Shown: positions 17,275-28,123 of the stretch, piece after piece
Position numbering within the stretch: the first letter of the stretch is position 1
Layout: every line of letters begins with the position of its first letter
NCBI RefSeq assembly: GCF_018531375.1
Contig: NZ_JAHBOH010000001.1
Location: 2,542,001 to 2,606,000 of the forward strand
Length of the DNA stretch: 64,000 bases
DNA from: Cellulomonas fulva
GTDB taxonomy: Bacteria; Actinomycetota; Actinomycetes; Actinomycetales; Cellulomonadaceae
Direction: 5' to 3'
Notes under the pieces: generated by a model
Seen by the model: only the letters and a program-made list of their open reading frames with translations
The model's database searches: none
What the model was told of the DNA's origin: nothing
Translations under genes and position numbers: made by a program

Positions 17275-17673
17275 ATGGGCATCGTGGTCGGCTACCTGGC
17301 GACGCCGGAGGGGCGAGCGGCTCTCGACGCCGCGGTCCAGGAGGCCGCGGTCCGCGGCCGGCCCGTCGTGGTCGTGGTGAGCACGCGTCCCGACGAGGCG
17401 GAGGACCAGCGCGCCGCCGTCGAGGAGGAGCTCGGGCGCGTGGCGGAGGACCTGCGCGGCCGCGGGGTCGAGCACGAGGTGCGGATGCTCGGCGGCGGCG
17501 GGGACGTCGCCGACGACCTCATCGCGACCGCCGAGGAGGTCGGGGCCGAGCTCGTCGTGATCGGGCTGCGCCGCCGCAGCCCCGTCGGCAAGCTGATCCT
17601 CGGCGCCAACGCGCAGCGCGTGCTGTTCGACGCGCCCTGTCCGGTCCTGACGGTGAAGCCCGCGGCCCGCTGA
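17275..17673 (+). CDS. Universal stress protein (UspA family)
   Basis: 132 residues, one Usp domain. It begins with the beta-strand GIVVGYLATPEGRAALDAA and ends with the nucleotide-loop region VIGLRRRSPVGKLILGANAQRVLFDAPCPVLTV. The G-x2-G-x9-G(S/T) ATP motif is present in altered form (last part GANAQ in place of GS), so ATP binding is uncertain. ATG 17275 has GGGGGAGG 5 bases upstream. A longer open frame from 17113 lacks the family start. The specific stress is not visible. Confidence 0.88.
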   Translation: MGIVVGYLATPEGRAALDAAVQEAAVRGRPVVVVVSTRPDEAEDQRAAVEEELGRVAEDLRGRGVEHEVRMLGGGGDVADDLIATAEEVGAELVVIGLRRRSPVGKLILGANAQRVLFDAPCPVLTVKPAAR

Positions 17674-17690
17674 CCCTCGCTCCACAGCAC

Positions 17691-17712
17691 CCCGGCGCTC
17701 ACCGGCGCCGGG
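17691..17712. terminator. Hairpin terminator between the UspA and cold-shock genes
   Basis: Perfect 8-bp stem cccggcgc/gcgccggg with a 6-base loop between convergent genes. Confidence 0.55.
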
Positions 17713-17715
17713 CGC

Positions 17716-18654
17716 TCACAGCAGCTCGACGCGGTCCGCCTGCGGTCCCCGGTCGCTCTGGCGCACCTGGTACCGGACCCGGTCGCCCTCGTACAGCGGC
17801 TCGCCGCCGCGCACGACGGACACGTGCACGAACAGGTCCTCGCCGCCCGCGTCGGGCGTGATGAAGCCGAACCCGCGGTCCGCGTCGTAGCGCGCCACGA
17901 CCCCCTCGCCGCCGCGTGCCGGGGCGGAGGCCGAGCGCGGGCGCGCGTGCCGGTCCCGCGCGGGTGCGGCGGCGACCGACCGGCGCGGTGCGCCGCCCAC
18001 GAGCTGCACGTCGCGGGCCTGCGGTCCGCGCTCGCCCGCGGCGACCTCGAAGCGGAGGCGGTCGCCCTCGGCGAGCTCGCGCACCCCCGCCGGCAGCGTG
18101 CGGACGTGCACGAAGACGTCCTCGCCACCGGCGTCGGGGGCGATGAACCCGAACCCCTTGTCGGCGTCGAAGAAGGTCACGGTGCCGTCCGCTCCGTCCG
18201 CCGCGGCGGCCCGGCCGGCCTGGTCGCCGAGCGGGAGCAGGTGGTCGGCCTGCGGCCCCTTCTCCCCGTCGACCACCAGGAACGCGACGCGCTGGCCCTC
18301 GCGGACCACGCCGCCGCCGACGATGGCCGAGCTGTGCAGGAAGATCTCGGCGCCTCCGCCGTCGGGGCTGACGAAGCCGTACCCCTTCGCGGGCTCGTAC
18401 CAGCTGACGGTGCCGAGCACCCCGAGCGGCGCGTCGGCGGGGAGGTCGCCGGTGACGCGGACGCGCCGCGCCTGCGGACCCCGGTCACCCTCGCCGATCT
18501 CGAACTCGACCTCCTGGCCCTCGCGGAGGACCCGGGCGCCGTCGTCGCCCACGATCTCGGACGCGTGCACGAACAGGTCCTCGGCGCCCTCCCCGAGGTC
18601 GAGGAACCCGAAGCCCCGTTCGGCGTCGAACCAGCGGACAACTCCCTGCGGCAC
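17716..18654 (-). CDS. Protein with four tandem cold-shock domains
   Basis: 312 residues made of four cold-shock (CspA-type OB) domains at about 1-68, 79-140, 155-218 and 248-312. Each has an RNP1-like motif (RGFGFL, KGYGFV, KGFGFI, RGFGFI) and an RNP2-like motif (DLFVH, EIFLH, DVFVH, DLFVH), and each ends in a DRGPQA- or EKGPQA-type stretch. Typical bacterial Csp proteins have one domain of about 67 residues. The linker before domain 4 is basic and Ala/Pro-rich. It should bind single-stranded RNA or DNA at several sites, for example as an RNA chaperone. GTG 18654 has GAGGAG 6 bases upstream. Confidence 0.92.
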   Translation of the reverse strand: MPQGVVRWFDAERGFGFLDLGEGAEDLFVHASEIVGDDGARVLREGQEVEFEIGEGDRGPQARRVRVTGDLPADAPLGVLGTVSWYEPAKGYGFVSPDGGGAEIFLHSSAIVGGGVVREGQRVAFLVVDGEKGPQADHLLPLGDQAGRAAAADGADGTVTFFDADKGFGFIAPDAGGEDVFVHVRTLPAGVRELAEGDRLRFEVAAGERGPQARDVQLVGGAPRRSVAAAPARDRHARPRSASAPARGGEGVVARYDADRGFGFITPDAGGEDLFVHVSVVRGGEPLYEGDRVRYQVRQSDRGPQADRVELL

Positions 18655-19063
18655 GGTGAACTCCTCGTCGATCGGATGCTGCTGCCGTCCAGTGTCCCTC
18701 AGGCGGGCGCCCCGGCGCGTGCCGTGAACGAGGCGGCGGGAATCTTCCGGCGCGCTCGTCCGTTGTGCGGGTCGGTGGCTCCGGCGTCGCTGACCTCGGC
18801 CGCGTGAGAGAGCACCAGACCGTGCCCGGTCGACCAGCGCCCGCCTGCGGCGGCCGCTCGTGCCGACGGTCGTGCCCGCTGGCGCGCCGCCGTCGCTCTC
18901 CGGTCCAGTCCGGCCCCGTCCGGCGGGCACGTCTCCCCGTTCCCGACCACGATCCGCGCCTCGAAACCACCCGTCCCGGCGGTTCGATCCCGGAAGTGCT
19001 CGGTACAATGTCCGTCTACCACCCGGCTCCTCCACCGGGTGTCGTGCTGCCGAAAGGTCGTTC
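18655..19063. other. 409-base intergenic region upstream of rpoD
   Basis: This separates the divergent cold-shock and sigma-factor genes. It holds the cold-shock ribosome site, a candidate -10 for the sigma gene (TACAAT, 19004-19009) and its leader with GAAAGG at 19052. Open frames across it have no start signal and a low-complexity Arg/Pro composition. I see no tRNA or recognisable RNA. Confidence 0.5.
19004..19009 (+). promoter_or_regulatory. -10 element TACAAT of the principal sigma-factor gene
   Basis: This is a close match to the TANNNT consensus, 55 bases before the start; TTCGAT at 18983 is a weak -35 candidate. Confidence 0.5.
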
Positions 19064-20656
19064 GTGTCGTCCCAGACCCCGCACCCCGCGCTCCCGCGTG
19101 AGTTCGAGCACCCCGCGCTGCAGGACCTCGTCGTCCGCGGTCGCACCCACGGCACCGTCGGTGCCGAGGACGTCCGCTCGGCGTGCGAGCAGGCCGGCGT
19201 CGAGGACGCCAAGCGGCTCAAGGCCGTCGTTCGCGGTCTCGCGACCGCCGGCGTGTCCGTGAGCCAGACCGTCGCGGCGCCCGCGCCCAAGAAGGTCGCG
19301 GCCGCCACCACGGCCAAGGCCCGCACCACCTCGAAGGCCGCGGTCGCGTCGGCCGGCACGGCCGTCGCCTCCGACGAGGCCGCGGCGGCACCCGCCGCCA
19401 AGACGGCGACCTCCACGACCGCGACCAAGGCCCCGGCCAAGGCCCGGTCCACCGCACGGACGGCTGCGAAGACCACGGCCAAGGGCGCCAAGGTCACGGC
19501 GGACGACGCGTCCGACGAGGTCGCCGAGGACGTCGAGGCCGAGGACGTCGACGCCGCCGCGCTCGAGGCGGACCCGGAGATCGCCGAGGTGGTCGCCGAG
19601 GCCGTCGAGGAGGACGCGGACGACGAGGACGGCGAGGAGAAGCCGGCCGCGAAGGACGAGAAGTCTTCCGAGGACACCGACAAGGGCTTCGTCTACTCCG
19701 ACGCCGACGACGACGACGCCCCTGCGCAGCAGGTCGTCACCGCCGGTGCGACGGCCGACCCGGTCAAGGACTACCTCAAGCAGATCGGCAAGGTCGCGCT
19801 CCTCAACGCCGAGCAGGAGGTCGAGCTCGCCAAGCGCATCGAGGCCGGCCTGTTCGCCGAGGAGCGCCTGGGTGCCGGACTGACCATGGAGCCGAAGTTC
19901 CGCCGCGAGCTCGAGTGGATCGCGCAGGACGGCCGCCGGGCCAAGAACCACCTCCTCGAGGCCAACCTGCGCCTCGTCGTCTCGCTGGCCAAGCGCTACA
20001 CGGGCCGCGGCATGCTGTTCCTGGACCTGATCCAGGAGGGCAACCTGGGCCTGATCCGTGCGGTCGAGAAGTTCGACTACACCAAGGGCTACAAGTTCTC
20101 GACGTACGCCACGTGGTGGATCCGCCAGGCGATCACGCGCGCGATGGCCGACCAGGCGCGCACCATCCGCATCCCGGTGCACATGGTCGAGGTCATCAAC
20201 AAGCTCGCCCGCGTGCAGCGCCAGATGCTCCAGGACCTGGGCCGCGAGCCCACGCCGGAGGAGCTGGCCAAGGAGCTCGACATGACGCCCGAGAAGGTCG
20301 TCGAGGTCCAGAAGTACGGCCGCGAGCCCATCTCGCTGCACACGCCGCTCGGCGAGGACGGCGACAGCGAGTTCGGTGACCTCATCGAGGACTCCGAGGC
20401 CGTCGTGCCGGCCGACGCGGTGAGCTTCACGCTCCTGCAGGAGCAGCTGCACCAGGTGCTCGACACGCTCTCCGAGCGCGAGGCCGGCGTGGTGTCGATG
20501 CGGTTCGGTCTGACCGACGGCCAGCCCAAGACGCTCGACGAGATCGGCAAGGTCTACGGGGTCACGCGCGAGCGGATCCGTCAGATCGAGTCGAAGACGA
20601 TGTCGAAGCTCCGGCACCCGTCGCGCTCGCAGGTCCTCCGCGACTACCTCGACTGA
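19064..20656 (+). CDS. rpoD: RNA polymerase principal sigma factor (RpoD/SigA/HrdB)
   Basis: 530 residues. Regions 1.2-4.2 occupy about 225-530: [13 protein letters not shown] (1.2), [27 protein letters not shown] (2.1), [21 protein letters not shown] (2.2), [18 protein letters not shown] (2.3-2.4), region 3, and the 4.2 helix-turn-helix [21 protein letters not shown]. The first 215 residues are low-complexity: a Lys/Ala-rich stretch (about 65-145) then an acidic stretch (about 148-215), as in other actinobacterial principal sigmas. It directs core polymerase to TAnnnT-type promoters such as those listed here. GTG 19064 has GAAAGG at good spacing. M. tuberculosis SigA is Rv2703. Confidence 0.96.
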   Translation: MSSQTPHPALPREFEHPALQDLVVRGRTHGTVGAEDVRSACEQAGVEDAKRLKAVVRGLATAGVSVSQTVAAPAPKKVAAATTAKARTTSKAAVASAGTAVASDEAAAAPAAKTATSTTATKAPAKARSTARTAAKTTAKGAKVTADDASDEVAEDVEAEDVDAAALEADPEIAEVVAEAVEEDADDEDGEEKPAAKDEKSSEDTDKGFVYSDADDDDAPAQQVVTAGATADPVKDYLKQIGKVALLNAEQEVELAKRIEAGLFAEERLGAGLTMEPKFRRELEWIAQDGRRAKNHLLEANLRLVVSLAKRYTGRGMLFLDLIQEGNLGLIRAVEKFDYTKGYKFSTYATWWIRQAITRAMADQARTIRIPVHMVEVINKLARVQRQMLQDLGREPTPEELAKELDMTPEKVVEVQKYGREPISLHTPLGEDGDSEFGDLIEDSEAVVPADAVSFTLLQEQLHQVLDTLSEREAGVVSMRFGLTDGQPKTLDEIGKVYGVTRERIRQIESKTMSKLRHPSRSQVLRDYLD

Positions 20657-20674
20657 CGAGCGGCCGCACCCGAC

Positions 20675-20711
20675 GAAGCCCCCGCCCCGAACGCCCGGGA
20701 GCGGGGGCTTC
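20675..20711 (+). terminator. Hairpin terminator after rpoD
   Basis: Perfect 11-bp stem gaagcccccgc/gcgggggcttc with a 15-base loop, 19 bases after the rpoD stop. Confidence 0.7.
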
Positions 20712-20807
20712 GTGCGTCGGTCCGCGGCGCCAGGACGGACGCTCGCGCGCAGACGCGAGAAGGCCCGGACCGATGTCGGTCCGGGCCCTCTCGTGGTCGT
20801 GGATGGG

Positions 20808-21011
20808 TCAGCGCGCCGCGCCGGCGCCGTGCTCCTCGAGGAGACGGTCGGTCTCGTCCTGCACGTGGGTCGCCATCTCGGCGAACTTCGGCGCGTGCTC
20901 ACGCGCGTGGTGGGCGCAGAACAGGAGCTCGCCCACGGGGAGAACCACGCGGACGTAGGCCTGGGCGCCGCAACGGTCGCAGCGGTCGGCTGCGGTCAGC
21001 GGTTCGGTCAT
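20808..21011 (-). CDS. DUF7455-type small zinc-ribbon-like protein
   Basis: 67 residues. The core LTAADRCDRCGAQAYVRV and LLFCAHHAREH gives a C-x2-C ... C-x2-H arrangement that could bind zinc. The rest is a helix (FAEMATHVQDETDRLLEEH). This short conserved actinobacterial protein is typically encoded beside the sigma factor/ParE genes; its function is unknown. ATG 21011 has AGGG just upstream. A GTG at 21021 (adding VTGT) is also possible because TTGTAT sits 6 bases before it. The gene is divergent from parE. Confidence 0.85.
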   Translation of the reverse strand: MTEPLTAADRCDRCGAQAYVRVVLPVGELLFCAHHAREHAPKFAEMATHVQDETDRLLEEHGAGAAR

Positions 21012-21094
21012 GGTCCCTGTCACGTCTCCATACAACCATCCGGACCGCGGATCCATCCCATCGGCGGCGGGTGGTTCGCTCACCGCGTACCCAA

Positions 21095-21114
21095 ACGTCA
21101 CAAGATCGTGACGT
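21095..21114. promoter_or_regulatory. 20-base dyad between the DUF7455 gene and parE
   Basis: Perfect 7-bp arms ACGTCAC/GTGACGT around AAGATC lie in the 227-base divergent region. It may be an operator for either gene. No protein can be named. Confidence 0.35.
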
Positions 21115-21226
21115 GCGCGACATGCAAGGGACCTTCGGGAGGGGGTCGCGGGCCTGACCGGCCGCTCCGGGTCGACGACGCCGGCCCCGGTCGGCATGGC
21201 GGCCCGGCGGCGTCGGTGCCCGCGGT

Positions 21227-21232
21227 TACGAT
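21227..21232 (+). promoter_or_regulatory. -10 element TACGAT of a leaderless promoter (parE)
   Basis: TACGAT ends 6 bases before GTG 21239. Confidence 0.6.
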
Positions 21233-21238
21233 CGCCGC

Positions 21239-23368
<2,130 letters not shown>

Positions 23369-23452
23369 GCCGACGCCGGCCGCGTCGCGGGCAGACCGGT
23401 GCGCGCGGATATGCGGTTGCCGGGCGACGTCGTGACGCGCGAGCCTGGCGCC

Positions 23453-24535
23453 ATGTCCTCCTCCGCGACCACCTCCGCGAGCACCTCGGCGACCACCGCC
23501 GAGACCCCCGACCAGGCGCCCGTACCGATCGCCGATCGCGCCCGCCCGCCGGCCGAGGTCCGCGTGCCGTCCACCGCGCACGGGCTGACGTGGCGTCCGC
23601 TGACCGTCGCGGACGCCGGGGCGCTCACGACGCTCGTCACCGCGATCGAGGAGGCGGACGCCGAGCCGTTCCGGACGTCGTTCGACGAGGTGACGGAGAA
23701 GTTCGACGGGGCCTGGAAGGACCACGAGCGGGACACGCTCGCCGGCGTCGACGGCTCGGGCGCCCTGCGGGCCTGGGCCCAGGTCACCCAGCCGCCGGGC
23801 GACGTGCGCGTGGTGCGGACCTTCCTCGAGGGCGGCGTCGACCCGGCGTGGCGCGGGCGCGGGATCGGGCGCGAGCTCCTGGCCTGGCAGGTGGACCGGG
23901 CGCGCCAGGTGCTCGCCGCCACGGGCAAGGACGTCCCGGGCCGCATCGGGGCGTTCGCCTCCGAGCAGGCCGCGTCGGCCGCAGCCCTGCTGCAGTACGC
24001 CGGGCTGGCGCCCATCCGGGTGTACTCCGAGATGCGCCGACCGCTGGACGCGGACCTGCCCGAGCTCCCGGCGCCCGGCGGCGTGCGGCTCGCGCCGTGG
24101 TCAGACGAGCGCGACGACGACGTGCGGCTCGCGCACAACGAGGCGTTCGCGTCGCACTGGGGCAGCGAGCCGCAGACCGCGGAGGCCTGGCGCAGCGGAC
24201 GCAGCCAGTTCGCGCCGGGGTGGAGCCTGGTCGCGCTGGACGAGGAGAGCGACGAGGTCGTCGGTTACCTCCTCGCGGGGCGCTACGAGCAGGACTGGGA
24301 GATCGCCGGGCACAGCTCCGGCTACGTCGAGCTGCTGGGGGTGCGGCCCGGGTGGCGTCGACGCGGCATCGCTCCCGCGCTGCTCGCCGCGGCCATGGCA
24401 CGCGTGCGTGCGGACGGCATCGAGTACGCGGAGATCGGCGTCGACACGGAGAACCTGTCCGGCGCGCTGGGCCTGTACACGTCGCTGGGGTTCACGCCCT
24501 TCCACCGGTCGACGCTCTACACGATCGAGCTCTGA
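23453..24535 (+). CDS. Tandem GNAT acetyltransferase
   Basis: 360 residues with two GNAT folds. The first (about 45-200) has the acetyl-CoA loop in VDPAWRGRGIGRELL. The second (about 210-360) has VRPGWRRRGIAPALLAAAM and ends with the typical NLSGALGLYTSLGFTPFHRST. Both halves keep the R/Q-x2-G-x-G/A pyrophosphate loop, though the second reads RRRGIA. Substrate unknown. Two-domain GNATs include mycothiol synthase, but nothing here identifies that reaction. The start is uncertain: ATG 23453 is chosen; ATG 23411 is in frame. The first 40 residues are Ser/Thr/Ala-rich. Confidence 0.82.
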   Translation: MSSSATTSASTSATTAETPDQAPVPIADRARPPAEVRVPSTAHGLTWRPLTVADAGALTTLVTAIEEADAEPFRTSFDEVTEKFDGAWKDHERDTLAGVDGSGALRAWAQVTQPPGDVRVVRTFLEGGVDPAWRGRGIGRELLAWQVDRARQVLAATGKDVPGRIGAFASEQAASAAALLQYAGLAPIRVYSEMRRPLDADLPELPAPGGVRLAPWSDERDDDVRLAHNEAFASHWGSEPQTAEAWRSGRSQFAPGWSLVALDEESDEVVGYLLAGRYEQDWEIAGHSSGYVELLGVRPGWRRRGIAPALLAAAMARVRADGIEYAEIGVDTENLSGALGLYTSLGFTPFHRSTLYTIEL

Positions 24536-24567
24536 CCCGGGCGTCGCGCTCGCTGACGAGCGCGGGA

Positions 24568-24573
24568 TAGCAT
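24568..24573 (+). promoter_or_regulatory. -10 element TAGCAT upstream of the YhhN gene
   Basis: The implied leader is about 57 bases and holds GGAAGGA about 10 bases before the ATG. Confidence 0.4.
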
Positions 24574-24636
24574 CGCGCCGGCGGACGACGGTGTCCGCCG
24601 TCGTGCTGCCGGCGGTGCCGGCGGGAAGGACGTCCG

Positions 24637-25497
24637 ATGCCCCCGTCGGTCGTGCCGCGGTCCGGGTCCGGCACCCGTTCCGCCGGCTGGCCCCGTGCCC
24701 GGCGCGTCGCCGGGCCGGCTCCCTGGTCCATGGGCTGGGCCATCGGCTGGTCCACCGGGTGGGTGCTCGCCGTCGCGCTGCACCTCGGTGCGCTCGTCGC
24801 GGGTGCCGAGGTGCTCGCCGACGTCACGCAGTGCCTGATCACGCCGCTGCTCGCGGGGGCGCTCGTCGCCGCGACGCGCTGGCCGCGCGGGCACGTCGTG
24901 ACCTGGTCCCTGGCCGGGCTCGGCGCCTGCTTCCTCGGCGACGCCGCGCCGCGCCTGCTCGCGGGCGACGCAGCGTTCCTGGCGATGGTGGGCTGCTTCC
25001 TGGTGGCCCAGGTGGCGTACGTCGTGGCGTTCGCGCCGCGGGTGAGGCGCAGCGTCGTGCGCACCCGGCCGGTGTGGCTCGTCGCGTACGCCGCCGCGCT
25101 CGTCGCGCTGGTCGCGCTGTGCGCTCCGCACGCGGGCCCGCTGCTCGTGCCCGTGGCGGTCTACGGCGGCCTGCTCACGGCGATGGCGGTGCTCGCGACG
25201 GGCCTCGGTCCCCTCGGTGCGGCGGGCGGCGCCGTGTTCCTCGTCTCGGACGCCCTGATCGCGCTGGGGCGGTTCGTGCCGGGCTGGGACCTGCCCGGCC
25301 ACGACGTCGCCGTCATGCTCACCTACGCGGTCGGTCTGGGCCTGCTCGTCCTCGCGGTCGCGCGGGACGACCGGACGCAGCGCACCACCTCCGCGGCACG
25401 CACGCGCGAGCGCGCGGCCGCGAGCGTGCGCGCGGAGCGCGACGAGCGCGACAACGTCGTCCCGCTCGTCGCCGTGCGGCGGCGGCTGGAGGTCTGA
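24637..25497 (+). CDS. YhhN/TMEM86-family membrane protein (lysoplasmalogenase-like)
   Basis: 286 residues, about eight hydrophobic helices. Family features are TQCLITPLLAGALVA, CFLGDAAPRLLAG, AFLAMVGCFLVAQVAYVVAF, and VFLVSDALIALGRF, matching the YhhN pattern in which the conserved Asp residues lie in the membrane. TMEM86B hydrolyses the vinyl-ether bond of lysoplasmalogens; bacterial members may do so or act on related lipids. The last 50 residues are a charged cytoplasmic tail. ATG 24637 follows GGAAGGA. It converges with parC. Confidence 0.75.
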   Translation: MPPSVVPRSGSGTRSAGWPRARRVAGPAPWSMGWAIGWSTGWVLAVALHLGALVAGAEVLADVTQCLITPLLAGALVAATRWPRGHVVTWSLAGLGACFLGDAAPRLLAGDAAFLAMVGCFLVAQVAYVVAFAPRVRRSVVRTRPVWLVAYAAALVALVALCAPHAGPLLVPVAVYGGLLTAMAVLATGLGPLGAAGGAVFLVSDALIALGRFVPGWDLPGHDVAVMLTYAVGLGLLVLAVARDDRTQRTTSAARTRERAAASVRAERDERDNVVPLVAVRRRLEV

Positions 25498-25517
25498 GGC
25501 GCCGGTGGCGCGTGCCG

Positions 25518-28004
25518 TCAGCCGACGGCGTGCACGGGCGCGGGCAGGGCCGTGCCGGACATGTCGCGGCGCGGGTCGAGCTCGGGCAGCTCCACGGGCT
25601 GACCGGCGGAGCCGCACGCCCAGGCGGGCGCCGTCCCGACCCAGGCGAGGATGAGCGCGTCCTCACCCTTGAGGAACCGGTGCGAGCGGACGCCGCCGGT
25701 CGCGCGGCCCTTGCCCGGGTAGGCCTCGAACGGCGAGACCTTCGCGGAGCCCGACTGCGTGCCGGGCAGGGCGGACGACGAGCCGGCGACCGTGACGACG
25801 ACCGCGTCGGGCACGAGCGCGGGCGTCACCGCACCGAACGTGACGACGCGCTGTCCCGCCGCGAGCTTGATGCCCGCCATGCCGCCCGCGGCACGGCCCT
25901 GGGGCCGGACCTGGGTCGCCGGGAAGTGCAGGAGCGAGGTGTCCGACGAGACCAGCACGAGCTCGTCGTCGTCCGCCACGTGGGTGGCGCCGACGACCTC
26001 GTCGCCGTCCTTGAGCCCGATGACCTCCCACGCGTCCCGGTTGCTGGGCACGTCACCCGGCGCGACGCGCTTCACGACGCCCTGTGCGGTCGCCAGCGCG
26101 AGCGTCGGGGCGTCGGCCGCGAGCGAGGCCAGGGCGACCACGCGTTCGCGCGGCTCGAGCGCGACGACCTCGCCCACCGGCACCCCGCCGCCGAGCGACG
26201 GCGCCCCGTCGGTGGGCGGCAGCGCGGGCAGGTCGAGCATGGACAACCGGACCAGACGGCCGCGCGACGTCACGACGCCCACCTCGGCGCGTGTGCTCGT
26301 CGCGAGCGTCGAGGCGAGCACGTCGTGCTTGGCGCGCCGGGTCTGCGGCGTCCGCACCAGCGGCTCGTCGCTCGCGGTCCGGGCGAGCAGGCCGGTGCCG
26401 GACAGGAGCGCCCAGCAGGCGGTGTCGGCGATCTCCAGCGGCGCCGCGACGCCGCGCGAGCTGCGCGCGGCCGCCGCCGCCCCGGTGACGGCCGACCCGC
26501 CGGCGGACTCGAGCAGGATCGTGCGGCGCGGCGTGCCGTAGGTCGCGGCGACCTGCGCCATCTCGTCGGAGACCACGGTCCGCAGCAGCGCGTCGTCGGC
26601 CAGGATGCCGCGCAGCTCCGCGATCTCGGACTCGAGCTGCTCCTTCTCACGCTCGAGCTCGAGGCGGGAGAACTTGGTCAGCCGGCGCAGCCGGAGCTCG
26701 AGGATGTACTCGGCCTGCGGCTCGGACAGGTCGAACACCGTGCGCAGGCGCTCGCGCGCGGCCTCGGCGTCGTCCGACGTGCGGATCACCTGGATGACCT
26801 CGTCGATGTCGAGGATCGCGACCAGCAGGCCCTCGACCAGGTGCAGGCGCTCGAGCCGCTTGCGCAGGCGGTGCTCGGACCGGCGCCGGACCACGGCGAT
26901 GCGGTGCTGGACCCACACGTCGATGAGCTCGCGCAGCCCGAGCGTGCGCGGCTGGCCCTCGACCAGGGCGACGTTGTTGATCGAGAACGAGTCCTCGAGC
27001 GGGGTGGCGCGGTAGAGCTGCTCGAGCACGGCGTCGGGGTCGAAGCCGGCCTTCACCTCGATGACCAGGCGCAGGCCGTGCTGCCGGTCGGTGAGGTCGA
27101 CCGCGTCCGCGATCCCGGAGAGCTTCTTGGCCTGCACGCCCTCCTTGATCTTCTCGATCACCTTCTCCGGGCCGACGGTGTACGGCAGCTCGGTGATGAC
27201 GATGCCCTTGCGTCGCGGCGTGACGTTCTCGACGCGCGCCGTCGCGCGCGTGCGGAACGCCCCGCGGCCGGTGCGGTACGCGTCCCGCACGCCGTCGAGC
27301 CCGACGATCTTGCCGCCGGTCGGCAGGTCCGGCCCCGGGACGAACCGCATCAGGTCCTCGAGCGTGGCGTCCGGGTGCAGCACCAGGTGCCGCGCTGCCG
27401 CCACCACCTCGACCAGGTTGTGGGGCGCCATGTTCGTCGCCATGCCGACGGCGATGCCGGCCGCGCCGTTGACCAGGAGGTTCGGGATCGCGGCGGGCAG
27501 GACCTCGGGCTGCGTGAGCTTGTTGTCGTAGTTGGGCACGAAGTCGACGACGTCCTCGTCGAGGTCGCCCGTCATCGCGAGGGCCGCGGGCGCCATGCGG
27601 GCCTCGGTGTAGCGCGGGGCGGCCGGACCGTCGTCCAGCGAGCCGAAGTTGCCGTGGCCGTCGACCAGCGGCAGCCGCAGGCTGAACGGCTGCGCGAGGC
27701 GGACCATTGCGTCGTAGATGGCCGTGTCGCCGTGGGGGTGGAGCTTGCCCATCACCTCGCCGACGACGCGCGCGGACTTCACGTAGGGCCGGTCCGGGCG
27801 CAGCCCCATGTCGGCCATCTGGAACAGGATGCGGCGCTGCACGGGCTTGAGGCCGTCGCGCGCGTCGGGCAGCGCGCGCGAGTAGATGACCGAGTACGCG
27901 TACTCGAGGAAGGAGCCCTCCATCTCGGCGGCGACGTCGATGTCGACGATCTTCTCGACGAGGTCCTCGGGCGGCAGGTCCGGGGTCGCGGGGCGACGGG
28001 CCAT
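25518..28004 (-). CDS. parC: DNA topoisomerase IV subunit A
   Basis: 828 residues. The GyrA/ParC breakage-reunion domain is at about 15-480, with catalytic Tyr132 in PRYTEARM and the quinolone-resistance region [12 protein letters not shown] (T94 and D98 at the E. coli GyrA S83 and D87 places). The coiled-coil gate includes [20 protein letters not shown]-terminal beta-pinwheel blades begin at about 510, each with a degenerate repeat (for example [27 protein letters not shown]). It cuts and rejoins DNA during decatenation with ParE. ATG 28004 has GAGGAG upstream. It faces parE with two genes between. Confidence 0.93.
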   Translation of the reverse strand: MARRPATPDLPPEDLVEKIVDIDVAAEMEGSFLEYAYSVIYSRALPDARDGLKPVQRRILFQMADMGLRPDRPYVKSARVVGEVMGKLHPHGDTAIYDAMVRLAQPFSLRLPLVDGHGNFGSLDDGPAAPRYTEARMAPAALAMTGDLDEDVVDFVPNYDNKLTQPEVLPAAIPNLLVNGAAGIAVGMATNMAPHNLVEVVAAARHLVLHPDATLEDLMRFVPGPDLPTGGKIVGLDGVRDAYRTGRGAFRTRATARVENVTPRRKGIVITELPYTVGPEKVIEKIKEGVQAKKLSGIADAVDLTDRQHGLRLVIEVKAGFDPDAVLEQLYRATPLEDSFSINNVALVEGQPRTLGLRELIDVWVQHRIAVVRRRSEHRLRKRLERLHLVEGLLVAILDIDEVIQVIRTSDDAEAARERLRTVFDLSEPQAEYILELRLRRLTKFSRLELEREKEQLESEIAELRGILADDALLRTVVSDEMAQVAATYGTPRRTILLESAGGSAVTGAAAAARSSRGVAAPLEIADTACWALLSGTGLLARTASDEPLVRTPQTRRAKHDVLASTLATSTRAEVGVVTSRGRLVRLSMLDLPALPPTDGAPSLGGGVPVGEVVALEPRERVVALASLAADAPTLALATAQGVVKRVAPGDVPSNRDAWEVIGLKDGDEVVGATHVADDDELVLVSSDTSLLHFPATQVRPQGRAAGGMAGIKLAAGQRVVTFGAVTPALVPDAVVVTVAGSSSALPGTQSGSAKVSPFEAYPGKGRATGGVRSHRFLKGEDALILAWVGTAPAWACGSAGQPVELPELDPRRDMSGTALPAPVHAVG

Positions 28005-28111
28005 GCGGTGGTGCTCCTCGGGGGGTCGTGCCGGTGGTGCGCGCGGACGGCGGGATGACGGCCCATTCTCGCCCGGTCGGCGACGCTCACGTGCCAGGCG
28101 CGCGGGATCGC

Positions 28112-28117
28112 TAGCCT
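28112..28117 (+). promoter_or_regulatory. -10 element TAGCCT of a leaderless promoter
   Basis: TAGCCT ends 6 bases before ATG 28124. Confidence 0.6.
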
Positions 28118-28123
28118 GACAGC

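Noticed and set aside
18971-18995. Stretch resembling a tRNA T-arm (GGTTCGATCCC)
   Set aside because: The flanking bases do not pair to a five-base T-stem and no acceptor, D-arm or anticodon arm can be built around it.
18765-19262. Open frame across the intergenic region upstream of rpoD
   Set aside because: No ribosome site or promoter fits it, the composition is low-complexity, and it overlaps the rpoD start in another frame.
24408-28058. 1216-codon plus-strand open frame opposite parC
   Set aside because: It is antisense to parC, with shadow composition; the real plus-strand gene in this stretch is the YhhN gene at 24637.
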